Positions 8,037 to 16,856 of a stretch of 64,000 bases of DNA are shown one piece after another (position 1 is the first letter of the stretch; each line of letters starts with the position of its first letter). The notes under the pieces were generated by a model, which made no database searches, was not told where the DNA came from, and worked only from the letters and a program-made list of their open reading frames with translations. This DNA comes from Streptomyces candidus (lineage in GTDB: Bacteria; Actinomycetota; Actinomycetes; Streptomycetales; Streptomycetaceae): contig NZ_JACHEM010000004.1 in assembly GCF_014207445.1 (NCBI RefSeq), positions 372,001 through 436,000 on the forward strand, in the 5' to 3' direction. Made by a program: the position numbers and the translations under genes.

Positions 8037-8888
8037 ATGCCCCTAGTCCCCACCGGTGAACTCGTAGCCGCCGTCACCGGCTCCGCCTCCACCGCACTCG
8101 CCGCCTTCAACGTCATCTCCCTGGAACACGCCGAGGCGATCGCCGCCGGAGCCGAGCAGGCCGGCTCCCCCGCCGTGCTCCAGATCTCCGAGAACGCCGT
8201 CAGGTTCCACGGCGGCGATCTCCTCGCCCTCGCCTCCGCCACGGCCGCCGTCGCCCGCGCCTCCTCCGCCCCTCTCTCCCTGCACCTCGATCACGTCGTC
8301 TCGGTCGGCCTGCTGCACGCGGCCCACGAGGCCGGGTTCAGCTCCGTGATGTTCGACGCGTCGAAACTGGACTACGACGACAACGTGAGGGCGACCGCCG
8401 CGGCCGTCCGCTGGGGCCACGAGCGGGACATCTGGATCGAGGCCGAACTCGGCGAGGTCGGCGGCAAGGACGGGGAGTCTCCACTGGACGCCCACGCGCC
8501 GGGGGTGAGGACCGACCCCCAGGAAGCCGCCACTTACGTCGCGGACACCGGCGTCGACGCCCTCGCCGTCGCGGTCGGCTCCTCGCACGCCATGACCGAG
8601 CGCACCGCCACCCTGGACCACGCGCTGATCGCCGCCCTCCGGGAGGCGGTCCCGGTCCCGCTCGTCCTGCACGGCTCCTCGGGCGTCCCGGACGACGAGA
8701 TCCGCCGTGCCGTCGCCGCCGGCATGGTCAAGATCAACGTCGGCACGGCCCTCAACACGGCCTTCACAGGGGCCGTACGGGCCTACCTGGACGCCCACCC
8801 CTCGGTCGTCGACCCCCGCAAGTACCTCGCGCCGGGCCGTGACGCGATGGCGGCGACGGTGGCCCGCTTCCTGGCCACCGTCGGCTGA
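8037..8888 (+). CDS. Class II fructose/tagatose-bisphosphate aldolase family protein
   Basis: 283 residues from ATG 8037, with AGGGAAG upstream. Zinc-dependent class II aldolase features: HLDHV (about 82-86) carrying the catalytic Asp and zinc His, EAELGEVGGKDG (about 133-144), VAVGSSHAM, LVLHGSSGVPDD (His and Gly-rich phosphate site) and INVGTALN. It should split a ketose 1,6-bisphosphate into glyceraldehyde-3-P and dihydroxyacetone-P. Shorter than the housekeeping Fba (about 340 aa) and closer to the GatY/KbaY type. Co-transcribed with the preceding PfkB kinase. Confidence 0.88.
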   Translation: MPLVPTGELVAAVTGSASTALAAFNVISLEHAEAIAAGAEQAGSPAVLQISENAVRFHGGDLLALASATAAVARASSAPLSLHLDHVVSVGLLHAAHEAGFSSVMFDASKLDYDDNVRATAAAVRWGHERDIWIEAELGEVGGKDGESPLDAHAPGVRTDPQEAATYVADTGVDALAVAVGSSHAMTERTATLDHALIAALREAVPVPLVLHGSSGVPDDEIRRAVAAGMVKINVGTALNTAFTGAVRAYLDAHPSVVDPRKYLAPGRDAMAATVARFLATVG

Positions 8889-8918
8889 CGGACGGGCAGC
8901 AGACGGGGGTACGCGAAG

Positions 8919-8949
8919 GCCCCCGCCGGCCAACTGCCGACGGGGGCCG
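8919..8949. terminator. Bidirectional terminator hairpin 1
   Basis: Stem GGCCCCCG (mismatch) CGGC, loop CAACT, then GCCG and CGGGGGCC. It lies between the convergent aldolase and carbohydrate-binding protein genes. Confidence 0.75.
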
Positions 8950-8980
8950 CGCGCTTCGCCCGAGCCGGGCGAAGCGCGCC
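8950..8980. terminator. Bidirectional terminator hairpin 2
   Basis: Perfect 13-bp stem GCGCGCTTCGCCC / GGGCGAAGCGCGC with a 5-nt loop, directly abutting hairpin 1 and three bases from the stop of the minus-strand gene. Two back-to-back hairpins serve the two convergent genes. Confidence 0.75.
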
Positions 8981-8982
8981 GT

Positions 8983-10035
8983 CTAGGAGTTCTTGTGACC
9001 GGCGCTCAGGCCCACCCGGTCGAGGTTGGCCTCGCAGCCCTGCGGGCACGAGATCACGAAGGTGTTGTCGCCCTCCTTGAGGTTCACGTAGGAGTAGGTG
9101 TTGCTCCACCCCTTCTCCCAGTCGCCCTCCGGCGAGTTGCCGTAGTTCTTCATGGCCACGCCGGTCGCGTGCGGCTTCCCGTTGACCGTCAGCTCGGCCT
9201 TGGCGTCCTTGCCCGGGATGCCGTAGTCGACGGACAGCGTGTACGGGCCCGCCTCCGGCACCTTGACCGTCCACGTCGCCGTCGAGCCGGGCTTCGACAG
9301 CGGCACGTACGCCCCGCTGTCCGACTTCGCGCCCGGAATCGTCTTGTCGGTGGTCATCCCGGTGGCGAGCTGCAGCGCTCCCGCCTGCACCGTCGGCAGC
9401 TCCACCGGCGGCTTGGCGTCCTGCGTCGGCTTCGTGGTGGGCGAGGGCTCCTGGGTCTGCTGCTGACCGCCCGAACCGCCGGTGTTGGCGCCGCCCGCCT
9501 GGGCGCCCTTGTCGTCGCCCTCCTTGCCGAAGTACAGCGCCGCGCCGATGCCGAGCACCACGGCGGCGACCACCGCGAGCGCGCCGATCAGCAGACCGCG
9601 CGTGTTCGGACCGCGTCCGCGTCCGCCGCGACCGCCGTGCCCGCCCAGCCCGCCGTCTGCGAAGTGGGCGGCCGGGCGTGCGGGAGGCGCACCGCCGGGC
9701 TGCGTCTCGGGGGCCGCGTAGTGCGCGTGGGGCTGCCCGTACTGCTGCCGGCCGGCCTCGCCCGCGTACCCCTGCTGCTGCGGGAACGCCTGCGTGGCCT
9801 GCTGTCCGCCATGCGTCTGCTGGCCCTGCTGGTGGCCGCCGTACGTGCGTTCGCCGACTGCTCTCACCTGGTTGTACGACGTCCTGGGGACCCCGCGCTG
9901 CGAGCTCGGGCCCGGGTAGCCGTAGCCGCCGCCCGAGTGTGGCGGCTGCGCGCCTGCCGCGCGTCCGTCCTCGTAGAGGTAGCCGAACGGATCGTCGTCC
10001 TCGGGTGTGCTCGTGCCGTTGCTCCCGGCCGTCAT
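8983..10035 (-). CDS. Membrane protein with C-terminal carbohydrate-binding module (CBM35-like)
   Basis: About 350 residues if it starts at ATG 10035, which has GAGGAG ten bases upstream; a second ATG lies at 10056. Layout: a Gly/Gln/Tyr/Pro-rich cytoplasmic part (about 1-130), one transmembrane helix (LLIGALAVVAAVVLGIGAAL), a Thr/Pro/Gln linker, then a beta-sandwich module with ATWTVKVPEAGPYTLSVDYG, KAELTVNGKPHATGVAM and NTFVISCPQGCEANLDRVGL. The last segment has two cysteines likely to form a disulphide. The module resembles CBM35/CBM6-type domains, so it may anchor to cell-wall or extracellular glycans. No catalytic domain is present. Confidence 0.75.
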   Translation of the reverse strand: MTAGSNGTSTPEDDDPFGYLYEDGRAAGAQPPHSGGGYGYPGPSSQRGVPRTSYNQVRAVGERTYGGHQQGQQTHGGQQATQAFPQQQGYAGEAGRQQYGQPHAHYAAPETQPGGAPPARPAAHFADGGLGGHGGRGGRGRGPNTRGLLIGALAVVAAVVLGIGAALYFGKEGDDKGAQAGGANTGGSGGQQQTQEPSPTTKPTQDAKPPVELPTVQAGALQLATGMTTDKTIPGAKSDSGAYVPLSKPGSTATWTVKVPEAGPYTLSVDYGIPGKDAKAELTVNGKPHATGVAMKNYGNSPEGDWEKGWSNTYSYVNLKEGDNTFVISCPQGCEANLDRVGLSAGHKNS

Positions 10036-10143
10036 CCCAGCGTCACTCCTCACCATGTTCGCCAGCGTCGCCGACCGGGCGAGCCTACCCGCTGTGGGCG
10101 AACCGCCTTGGGGACATGGGTCACATCGAGGAGTACGGAGGGT

Positions 10144-11850
10144 TTATCCGGCCCGCCGGTGCACCCTGGACTGGACCTTCGAACGCGACCGCTTCTCGAT
10201 GTACATGCGCTGGTCTGCGGATTGCAGCACCTCGTCGACGGTCATCCCGCACGCCGCCCAGCCGATGCCGAAGCTGGCTCCGACCCGTACCGCGCGTCCG
10301 TCCACCCGGATCGGCGGAATGATCGCGTTACGGAGGCGGACGGCCAGGTCTGCGGCGTCCGCGCTGCCCAACCCGTCGGCCAGGACGACGAATTCGTCAC
10401 CGCCGAGCCGAGCCACGGTGTCACCGTCCCGTACACACGTGGTCAGGCGTCGTGCCACTTCGATCAGCACCGTGTCACCGGCCTGGTGTCCGAACCGGTC
10501 GTTGATGGACTTGAAGCCGTCCAGGTCGCAGAACAGGACCGCCAGCCCCTTCGTCCCGTCGTCGATCGGAACGCCGCCCTCGGTGACGCCCTCCTGTGGT
10601 GCGACGGTGTGCACGTGGTGCTCGTAGAAGCCGGGCTCGCCCTCGCCCATCGGGTCGCCGTAGAACCCGTCGTCGTACGTGGCGACACCGTCGTACGTCA
10701 CGCCGTCGTCGTACGCCCCGTCATAGGCGGCGTCCAGGGCCTCCACGGCGGTGGCGCGCACGGCGTGCGGCCTGCGGCACAGCCGGGCGCTCAACCGCGC
10801 GCGGAGTTCGGCGCTGTTGGGCAGGCCGGTGAGGGAGTCGTGGGACGCGCGGTGCGCCAGGTGCAGCTCGTGCCGCTTGCGCTCCTCGATGTCCTCGACG
10901 TGGGTGAGCAGGAAGCGGGGGCCGTCGGCGGTGTCGGCGACGACGGAGTTGCGCAGCGAGACCCACACGAAGCTGCCGTCGCGGCGCTGGAGGCGCAGTT
11001 CGGCCCGCCCGCCCTCGGCGGAGGTGCGCAGCAGTGTGCCGACGTCCTCGTGGTGGACGAGGTCGGCGAAGGAGTAGCGGCGCATCGCGGAGGCGGGACG
11101 GCCCAGCAGTCGGCACAGGGCGTCGTTGGTGCGCAGGAGGCGGCCGTGCTGGTCGCCGCCCATTTCGGCGATGGCCATGCCGGAGGGGGCGTACTCGAAG
11201 GCCTGCCGGAAGGATTCCTCGCTGGCGCGCAGGGCCTGCTGCTCGCGTTCCAGGCGTACCAGGGCGCGCTGCATGTTGGAGCGCAGGCGGGCGTTGATGA
11301 TGGCGATGGCGGCCTGGGAGGCGTACATCGTGAGCGCTTCCTGCGCCCAGGCGCCGGGGCGGCGTCCGCCGCGCGGCCGGTCGACCGAGATGACGCCGAT
11401 CAGCTCGCCCTCGCCGCCGGACGCGTACATCGGCGCGTACAGGCGGTCGCCGGGGTGCCATTCGTCGGCGAAGCGCGGGTCGGGGCCCTCGGTGTGCCAC
11501 TGCGGCACGTCGTCCTCGACCAGCACCCACCCCTCGTGGTGCGGGATGAAGTGGAGGTCTCCCCACCGCTCGCCCATGGCCAGCCGCCGCTCCCAGGAGG
11601 AACGGGAACCGGCCCTGCCGGTGATCAGGGCCTCGGCCGCGCTGTTGCCCGCGAAGGCGGCGACGACGAGGTCGCCGTCGGGGCGTACGAGGTTCACGCA
11701 CGCCAGTTCGTAACCGAGACCGGCGACTATGCCGTCCGCGACGGCCTGCACGGTGTCCGACAGACTTCGCGCGGTGTTGAGGTCAGCGACCACCCGGTGC
11801 AGTTGCCGCAGGGTCGCAAGACGGACGTACGGCTCCGACTCGGCCTCCAT
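10144..11850 (-). CDS. cdgB: Diguanylate cyclase, GAF-PAS-GGDEF (CdgB)
   Basis: 568 residues. GAF domain about 10-170, coiled linker, PAS domain about 195-310, and GGDEF domain about 335-568 with LFCDLDGFKSINDRFGH and an intact GGDEF active-site motif in VARLGGDEFVVLADG. An RxxD inhibitory site (RDGD) lies five residues before GGDEF, so product inhibition is expected. It should make cyclic di-GMP, which through BldD and other effectors delays development. The domain order and the neighbourhood beside nagA match S. coelicolor CdgB (SCO4281). Odd: an acidic, Tyr/Asp-rich insert of about 60 residues inside the GGDEF domain (between SARLCRRPHAVRATAVEALD and GLAVLFCDLDG). Confidence 0.92.
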   Translation of the reverse strand: MEAESEPYVRLATLRQLHRVVADLNTARSLSDTVQAVADGIVAGLGYELACVNLVRPDGDLVVAAFAGNSAAEALITGRAGSRSSWERRLAMGERWGDLHFIPHHEGWVLVEDDVPQWHTEGPDPRFADEWHPGDRLYAPMYASGGEGELIGVISVDRPRGGRRPGAWAQEALTMYASQAAIAIINARLRSNMQRALVRLEREQQALRASEESFRQAFEYAPSGMAIAEMGGDQHGRLLRTNDALCRLLGRPASAMRRYSFADLVHHEDVGTLLRTSAEGGRAELRLQRRDGSFVWVSLRNSVVADTADGPRFLLTHVEDIEERKRHELHLAHRASHDSLTGLPNSAELRARLSARLCRRPHAVRATAVEALDAAYDGAYDDGVTYDGVATYDDGFYGDPMGEGEPGFYEHHVHTVAPQEGVTEGGVPIDDGTKGLAVLFCDLDGFKSINDRFGHQAGDTVLIEVARRLTTCVRDGDTVARLGGDEFVVLADGLGSADAADLAVRLRNAIIPPIRVDGRAVRVGASFGIGWAACGMTVDEVLQSADQRMYIEKRSRSKVQSRVHRRAG

Positions 11851-12173
11851 GACCCGCTCCCCGAGACCTCGACAGCAACGACAGCAACTCCAGGCTTCTC
11901 ATCGTCCGATTGCCACGGCCACTGAATCACAGCGCGCTGCCCTCCCGGTACACAGGGTCAACAATATCTCCATTCTGTGACTCAAGTCACAAAGTACATC
12001 CGGAAGTTGACCTTGCGAAGTGGAAAGCGCTTCCGGACTGGCCACAGCCGCCGATTGGCCGGAAACACACGGCGAGCGGAAGGTGCGGCGCGGTATGTCG
12101 GCCATGCGACCTAGGTCGCGTCTGGTCCCTGTGCCCGATGTGCCGGGTCATGATCCCGCCTACCGTTGATCAG
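11851..12173. other. Divergent promoter region cdgB / flavin reductase
   Basis: 323 bp without a gene. It holds the Crp-type palindrome at 11976, a LacI-type inverted motif GGAAAGCGCTTCC at 12022-12034, and a TACCGT -10-like hexamer at 12161-12166 placed seven bases before GTG 12174. Confidence 0.5.
11976..11991. promoter_or_regulatory. Crp-type binding site upstream of cdgB
   Basis: TGTGACTCAAGTCACA has perfect 7-bp arms. It satisfies both the classical TGTGA-N6-TCACA pattern and the Streptomyces Crp pattern GTG-N6-GNCAC. It lies 126 bases upstream of the cdgB start. BldD was considered, but the half-site spacing (four bases between AC and GT) does not fit the BldD box. Confidence 0.65.
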
Positions 12174-12764
12174 GTGTTGCAGACGACGGAAGCCACCCCC
12201 GAAAGCACCCTCCAGGGCCCCCTCGCTTCGCCCGCGCCGACGGCGACCCCCCATCCTGTGGGGGTGAGCAATGACGAGTTCCGCGCGGCGATGGCCCGTT
12301 TCACGGCGGGCGTGACGCTGGTGACGGCGCACGACGAGGACGGCGGCCCGCGCGGCGAGGACGTCGGCATGACCGCGACGGCCTTCATGTCCGTGTCCCT
12401 GGACCCCCCGCTGGTGATGGTCTCGGTGCGCAACGGCTCGCGCATGGACGACCTGCTCGCCGAACAGCCCCTGTGGGCGGTCTCCCTGCTGTCGGAGGGC
12501 CAGCGGCACATCGCGGGCCGCTTCGCCATGAAGGGCCGGATCAGCGACCGCCTGCTCTTCGCGGACATCCCGTGGAAGCGGGGCGAGGTCTCCGGCGCAC
12601 CGCTCGTCGGCGGCGCGCTCGCCGTCGTCGAGTGCCGCACCCAGCAGCGCGTGGAGGCGGGGGACCACACCCTGGTCATCGGCCACGTCCTCGCGGTCGA
12701 CCTGCCGAACGAGGACGACGGCCCCCTCGCCTACTTCCGCGGCACGTACCGCCGGCTGGGCTGA
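12174..12764 (+). CDS. Flavin reductase family protein (flavin/FMN-binding split barrel)
   Basis: About 196 residues from GTG 12174. The core DEFRAAMARFTAGVTLVTAHDEDG, GMTATAFMSVSLDPPLVMVSV, DLLAEQPLWAVSLLSEGQ and DHTLVIGHVLAVD is the DIM6/NTAB flavin-reductase fold that supplies reduced flavin to monooxygenases. The start is chosen because TACCGT lies seven bases before the GTG and no ribosome-binding site is seen, suggesting a leaderless message. In-frame ATG 12150 is the alternative. No partner oxygenase is adjacent. Confidence 0.8.
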   Translation: MLQTTEATPESTLQGPLASPAPTATPHPVGVSNDEFRAAMARFTAGVTLVTAHDEDGGPRGEDVGMTATAFMSVSLDPPLVMVSVRNGSRMDDLLAEQPLWAVSLLSEGQRHIAGRFAMKGRISDRLLFADIPWKRGEVSGAPLVGGALAVVECRTQQRVEAGDHTLVIGHVLAVDLPNEDDGPLAYFRGTYRRLG

Positions 12765-12801
12765 CCCGCGCCGGACGGTGCGGCCGTGCTCGTCGGCCTT
12801 C

Positions 12802-13374
12802 TCAGCGGACGACGTCGAAGACGTTCTTCTGGAGGCCGTTGGCGTAGGCCTCGTGCTCGACGAGCTTCAGCTTCTGGGCGTCCTTGTCCGTGCCGCTGAA
12901 CAGCCGCTTGCCCGCACCGAGCAGCAGCGGGAAGACGAGCAGGTGGTAGCGGTCGATCAGGCCGGCGTCGGAGAGGCCGTGGTTCAGGGACGCGCTGCCG
13001 TGCACGATGATCGGTCCGCCCTCGGTCTCCTTCAGCGCGGCGACCTCGTCGAGCGAGCGCAGGATCGTGGTCCCGCCCCAGTTCGACACCAGGTCGTCGT
13101 CGGTGAGGGTGGTGGAGACGACGTACTTGGGCATCACCTTGTAGTCCGCGAACTCCTCCATGCCGGGCCATACGGGACTGAACGCCTCGTAGCTGGTGCG
13201 GCCCATCATCAGCGCGGCGGATTCCTTCTGCTCGCGCTCCTTGATCTCGAAGGCCTCGGGCAGGAACTCGACGTGCTTGAAAGTCCATCCGGAGTTGCGG
13301 TACCCGGGCTCGCCGCCGGGGGCCTCGACGACGCCGTCGAGCGAGACGAAAGCAGTGCTGATCAGGGTGCGCAT
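12802..13374 (-). CDS. Dihydrofolate reductase-like (RibD C-terminal domain) protein
   Basis: 190 residues from ATG 13374, with GAGGAT nearby. The RibD_C/DHFR-like fold shows as TLISTAFVSLDGVVEAPGG at the start, ALMMGRTSYEAF (about 54-65), KYVVSTTL, GGPIIVHGSASLNHGL (nucleotide-binding loop) and LLVFPLLLGAGKRLF. The family covers NADPH-dependent reductases of uncertain substrate. It is a single gene convergent with the flavin reductase gene. Confidence 0.82.
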   Translation of the reverse strand: MRTLISTAFVSLDGVVEAPGGEPGYRNSGWTFKHVEFLPEAFEIKEREQKESAALMMGRTSYEAFSPVWPGMEEFADYKVMPKYVVSTTLTDDDLVSNWGGTTILRSLDEVAALKETEGGPIIVHGSASLNHGLSDAGLIDRYHLLVFPLLLGAGKRLFSGTDKDAQKLKLVEHEAYANGLQKNVFDVVR

Positions 13375-13568
13375 GGTGGAATCCTCGGCATCTCGTGTCC
13401 GGTTTCTCAGCAGGTACGGCCGGTGCACGCGGCCACGCCCCCCGCTCGCGGCCGCGTCGCACCCACCATGACCTAAGACCTTGGACCGCGCGGGAACTCA
13501 TCGCTGTTTCCCCGGCCGATCCGCGGAACCTGCCTCGGCGGCCGTGGGTTCCGACCCGGCCCGGGGCC

Positions 13569-13997
13569 TCAGTGCCAGTCGCGGCCCGACCGGCCGCCCT
13601 TGGTCTGACTGCGCTGCTTCTTCTCGCGCAGCCGCCGTTCGTTGATGCCCCGTGGGATCTTCGTCGCCCGCCGCGGCCTCGGCGGCGGCGCGCTCGCCTC
13701 CGCGAGGAGCGACGCGAGGCGGACCGCGGCCGTCTCCCGGTTCCGCCACTGCGACCGGTGCTCGGAGGCGTGCACCGACACCACCCCGTCGGCCAGCCGC
13801 CCCGCCAGCCGCTCCAGCGCCCGCGCCTTCCACACCTCCGGCAGCGCGTCGGTCCTCGCGAGGTCGAAGCGCAGTTCCACTCTCGTGTCCGAGGTGTTCA
13901 CGTGCTGGCCACCGGGACCCGACGACCTGGAGAAACGCCACATGAGCTCGGCCTCCGGGAGGGAGACGGAGCCACGGATGATGTAGGGCCCGGACAT
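13569..13997 (-). CDS. arfB: Alternative ribosome-rescue peptidyl-tRNA hydrolase
   Basis: 142 residues from the ATG of MSGPYIIRGS at 13997. It has the class I release-factor catalytic domain with the GGQ motif in RSSGPGGQHVNTSDTRVELRF (about 27-47) but no codon-recognition domain. A basic C-terminal tail (RRLREKKQRSQTKGGRSGRDWH) would occupy the empty mRNA channel. This is the ArfB/YaeJ architecture, which frees ribosomes stalled at mRNA ends. Confidence 0.9.
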   Translation of the reverse strand: MSGPYIIRGSVSLPEAELMWRFSRSSGPGGQHVNTSDTRVELRFDLARTDALPEVWKARALERLAGRLADGVVSVHASEHRSQWRNRETAAVRLASLLAEASAPPPRPRRATKIPRGINERRLREKKQRSQTKGGRSGRDWH

Positions 13998-14183
13998 GCG
14001 TCCATAGTCCCTGCTCACCCCCCTCGGCGTCACTCCGGTTTCGCGCCAGCGGGCAATTGGGCAAAGAAAGTAAAGAGAACCGCGCGAAGCAGGAACTTCC
14101 TGGGGCCCTGGCCGCGTTAGATGGGTGACGGTAGCTTCGGCACTCGTACCGGAGCCCGCACATCACGAGGAAAGGGACATCCC

Positions 14184-14759
14184 ATGGCAGTAAGCCTCAG
14201 CAAGGGTGGCAATGTTTCGCTCTCCAAGGAGGCCCCGGGCCTGACCGCCGTCACGGTCGGCCTCGGTTGGGACGTCCGCACGACCACGGGCACGGAGTTC
14301 GACCTCGACGCGTCCGCCATCGCGGTGAACCCCGAGGGCAAGGTCTACTCGGACGGCCACTTCGTCTTCTTCAACAACAAGGCGACGCCGGACCAGACCA
14401 TCGTCCACACCGGTGACAACCGCAGCGGCGAGGGCGAGGGCGACGACGAGCAGATCAACGTCAACCTGGCCGGCCTGCCCGCCGACATCGACAAGATCGT
14501 CTTCCCGGTCTCGATCTACGACGCGGAAGCCCGCTCGCAGAACTTCGGCCAGGTCCGCAACGCCTTCATCCGCATCATCAACCAGGCCGGCGGCACGGAG
14601 ATCGCGCGCTACGACCTGAGCGAGGACGCCGCCACCGAGACCGCCATGGTCTTCGGCGAGCTGTACCGCAACGGTGCGGAGTGGAAGTTCCGCGCGGTGG
14701 GCCAGGGTTACGCCTCGGGCCTCACCGGCATCGCCCAGGACTTCGGCGTCAACGTCTGA
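14184..14759 (+). CDS. terD: TerD-family tellurium/stress protein
   Basis: 191 residues. Typical Ter[31 protein letters not shown] at the start, FDLDASA (about 34-40), [22 protein letters not shown] (calcium-binding acidic loop, about 80-101) and [21 protein letters not shown] near the end. TerD proteins bind calcium and act in tellurite, oxidative and developmental stress; Streptomyces has many copies. It stands alone and is followed by a strong hairpin. Confidence 0.93.
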   Translation: MAVSLSKGGNVSLSKEAPGLTAVTVGLGWDVRTTTGTEFDLDASAIAVNPEGKVYSDGHFVFFNNKATPDQTIVHTGDNRSGEGEGDDEQINVNLAGLPADIDKIVFPVSIYDAEARSQNFGQVRNAFIRIINQAGGTEIARYDLSEDAATETAMVFGELYRNGAEWKFRAVGQGYASGLTGIAQDFGVNV

Positions 14760-14795
14760 GGACGCACGACGCCCGCGTGACCTGACGGGTCACTG

Positions 14796-14841
14796 CGAAG
14801 GCCCCGCCCACCGCGCACCGCAGCGGTGGCCGGGGCCTTCG
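14796..14841. terminator. Terminator between terD and M1 aminopeptidase
   Basis: Stem CGAAGGCCCCG plus CCACCGC pairing with GCGGTGG and CGGGGCCTTCG around an 8-nt loop. The two flanking genes are convergent. Confidence 0.75.
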
Positions 14842-15000
14842 TGCGTCCGTGGGCGGCCGGCTCCCACCCGTCCCGGCGCGACCGGGTCATACCGTGTGCA
14901 CCAGACGGAACCGAAACGGGTCTTCGCGGGGGCGTCTTCGGGAACACGGGGGCGGGCCGGGTGAAGGTCCGCCCGCCCTCCGGCCCCCCGCCATCGGCTG

Positions 15001-16656
15001 TCATCCGGCGGGAGTCGCCGGTTTGCCGTCGCCGTGCAGCCAGACCTTCCAGATGTCCGAGAGGTCCTCGTCCGTCGCGTCGTCGACGTACGCCGTGAAG
15101 TCCGCCGTGGAGGCGCTGCCGTGGCGGTGGTCGGCGGCCCAGCCCTGCACGATGCCGAGGAAGGGCTCGTCGCCGACCGCCTGCCGGATCCTGTGCAGGA
15201 CCATGGCGCCGCGCTTGTACACGGGGGCGTCGGAGATGCGGCTCGGGTCCGGCGGGCTGCTGGGCGGAAAGGCCCAGTTGGCGCCGCGGGCGAACTCCCC
15301 CTCGAACCGCTTCTGCGCGCTTTCGCCCCCGTGGTCCTCCGTGTACATCCACTCCGCGTACTCCGCGAAGCCCTCGTTGAGCCACATGTCGCTCCAGGTC
15401 TTCGGCGACACCGAGTTGCCGAACCACTGGTGGGCGAGTTCGTGCAACTGTGCGGACTCGAAGCTCTCCATCCCCCCGTACACCGGCTTGGTCTGGGTCT
15501 CCAGCGCGTAGCCGACGTCGCCGTCCCGCGCGACGACCGACCCGACGGAGGAGAAGGGGTACGGCCCGAAGTTCAGGACGCACCACTCCATCATCTCCGG
15601 GATCTCGCCCCTGAGTTGTGCGCTCGGCCCGTCCATCGTCTCCTCGGCCGCCGCGTACACCGGGACCGTCCGTACCGCGTTCTCCTCGTCCGCGTCCAGT
15701 TCGGCGGGGGCCGTCGCCCGCATCACCTTGAACTTTCCCACCGCCAGCATCGCCAGATAGCTCGCCATCGGCTCACGCATGCGCCAGTCATAGGTGACAC
15801 GCCCCGCCCGCACCGTCGGGGCATTCCTCAACTCCCCGTTGCTGATGGCGGTCTGGCCCTCGGGGACGGTGACCTTGATGTCGTACGTCGCCTTGTCCGA
15901 CGGATGGTTGTTGCCCGGGAACCAGGTCATCGACCCCGTCGGCTGGCCGACTGCGAGGGACACCTTGCCGTCCTCGGAGCGCAGCCAGCCCTCCTGGTCG
16001 GTGTCGGCGTTGGTGATCCGGGCCGGCGTCCCGGAGTAGCGGACGACCGTCCGGAACGTCTCGCCCTTCCGCAGGTCCCGCTTCGGCCGGAGCGTCAGTT
16101 CGTTGCCGGCCCGGTTCACCGCCGCCTTCTGGCCCTCCACCGTCGCGCCGTCGACCTTCAGTCCGGCCAGGTCGAGGCTGAACGCGCTGAGTTCCTGCGT
16201 CGCCCGTGCCGTGATCTCCGCGATGCCCTTGAGCCGGTGGGCGGCCGGGTCGTAGTCCAGGTCCAGGGTGTAGTGCGAGACGTCGTAGCCTCCGTTGCCC
16301 AGCTTGGGGAAGAGCCGGTCACGCAGCCCGTGCGCACCCGGGGAACCGGTCACAGCACCGGGCGCCCCGGCCGTGCACCCGGAAGCGGCGGCCACCAGGA
16401 GAAGTGCGGCCACGGCGGAGACGACCGCACGAGCACGGGCAGGCCCGCGGCGACGGGCGCTACGGGCCGACCCATTGGTACGGAGGGCACGGGCCGACCC
16501 GTCGCTACGGAGGGCACGGGGCGACCCTGCGGTACGGAGGGCGCGGACCGGGCGGCCGACGGTACCGGGCGCAGGGACCGGTCCGACGGGACGGGCGACG
16601 CGGGAGGTACGGGTGGTGCGAGGGTTACGGGCCTCGTGGGGGCCGGCGGAGGGCAT
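15001..16656 (-). CDS. M1-family zinc metallopeptidase, lipoprotein
   Basis: 551 residues. A lipoprotein-type signal (VVSAVAALLLVAAASGC, about 80-96) is preceded by an unusually long Arg-rich N-terminus with tandem repeats of ALRTxGS. Then an M1 N-terminal beta domain and the catalytic domain: GYALETQT (the GAMEN-type exopeptidase motif), HELAHQWFGN (HEXXH zinc motif, about 385) and NEGFAEYAEW with the third zinc ligand Glu. C-terminal M1 segment KRGAMVLHRIRQAVGDE. It should be an extracytoplasmic aminopeptidase. The true start may be downstream of the repeats; ATG 16656 has AGGA upstream. Confidence 0.88.
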   Translation of the reverse strand: MPSAGPHEARNPRTTRTSRVARPVGPVPAPGTVGRPVRALRTAGSPRALRSDGSARALRTNGSARSARRRGPARARAVVSAVAALLLVAAASGCTAGAPGAVTGSPGAHGLRDRLFPKLGNGGYDVSHYTLDLDYDPAAHRLKGIAEITARATQELSAFSLDLAGLKVDGATVEGQKAAVNRAGNELTLRPKRDLRKGETFRTVVRYSGTPARITNADTDQEGWLRSEDGKVSLAVGQPTGSMTWFPGNNHPSDKATYDIKVTVPEGQTAISNGELRNAPTVRAGRVTYDWRMREPMASYLAMLAVGKFKVMRATAPAELDADEENAVRTVPVYAAAEETMDGPSAQLRGEIPEMMEWCVLNFGPYPFSSVGSVVARDGDVGYALETQTKPVYGGMESFESAQLHELAHQWFGNSVSPKTWSDMWLNEGFAEYAEWMYTEDHGGESAQKRFEGEFARGANWAFPPSSPPDPSRISDAPVYKRGAMVLHRIRQAVGDEPFLGIVQGWAADHRHGSASTADFTAYVDDATDEDLSDIWKVWLHGDGKPATPAG

Positions 16657-16856
16657 CCGGCGATCCTACGCGGCACGATCCGCCGGGGCGGGAGGCACGG
16701 GAGTCCCGCCCCCGGGCTTCCGCACCTTCCCCTCTGCGCCCCAGCCGGGCTTCTTCCCGTGTCCGTACGGAGGAGCAGTGGCCCGCTCGCTATCCCGGCC
16801 CCGGCCCCGGGCCCGGGGCGGGGCGGGGCGGGGGCGGTGCGGGAGCGATGCGACGC

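Noticed and set aside
8707..11925. 1072-codon plus-strand open frame
   Set aside because: Antisense shadow of the carbohydrate-binding and cdgB genes; long open frames on the opposite strand are common at this GC content.
11976..11991. BldD box upstream of cdgB
   Set aside because: The AC and GT half-sites are four bases apart, not five, and the centre does not fit; the Crp pattern fits exactly.
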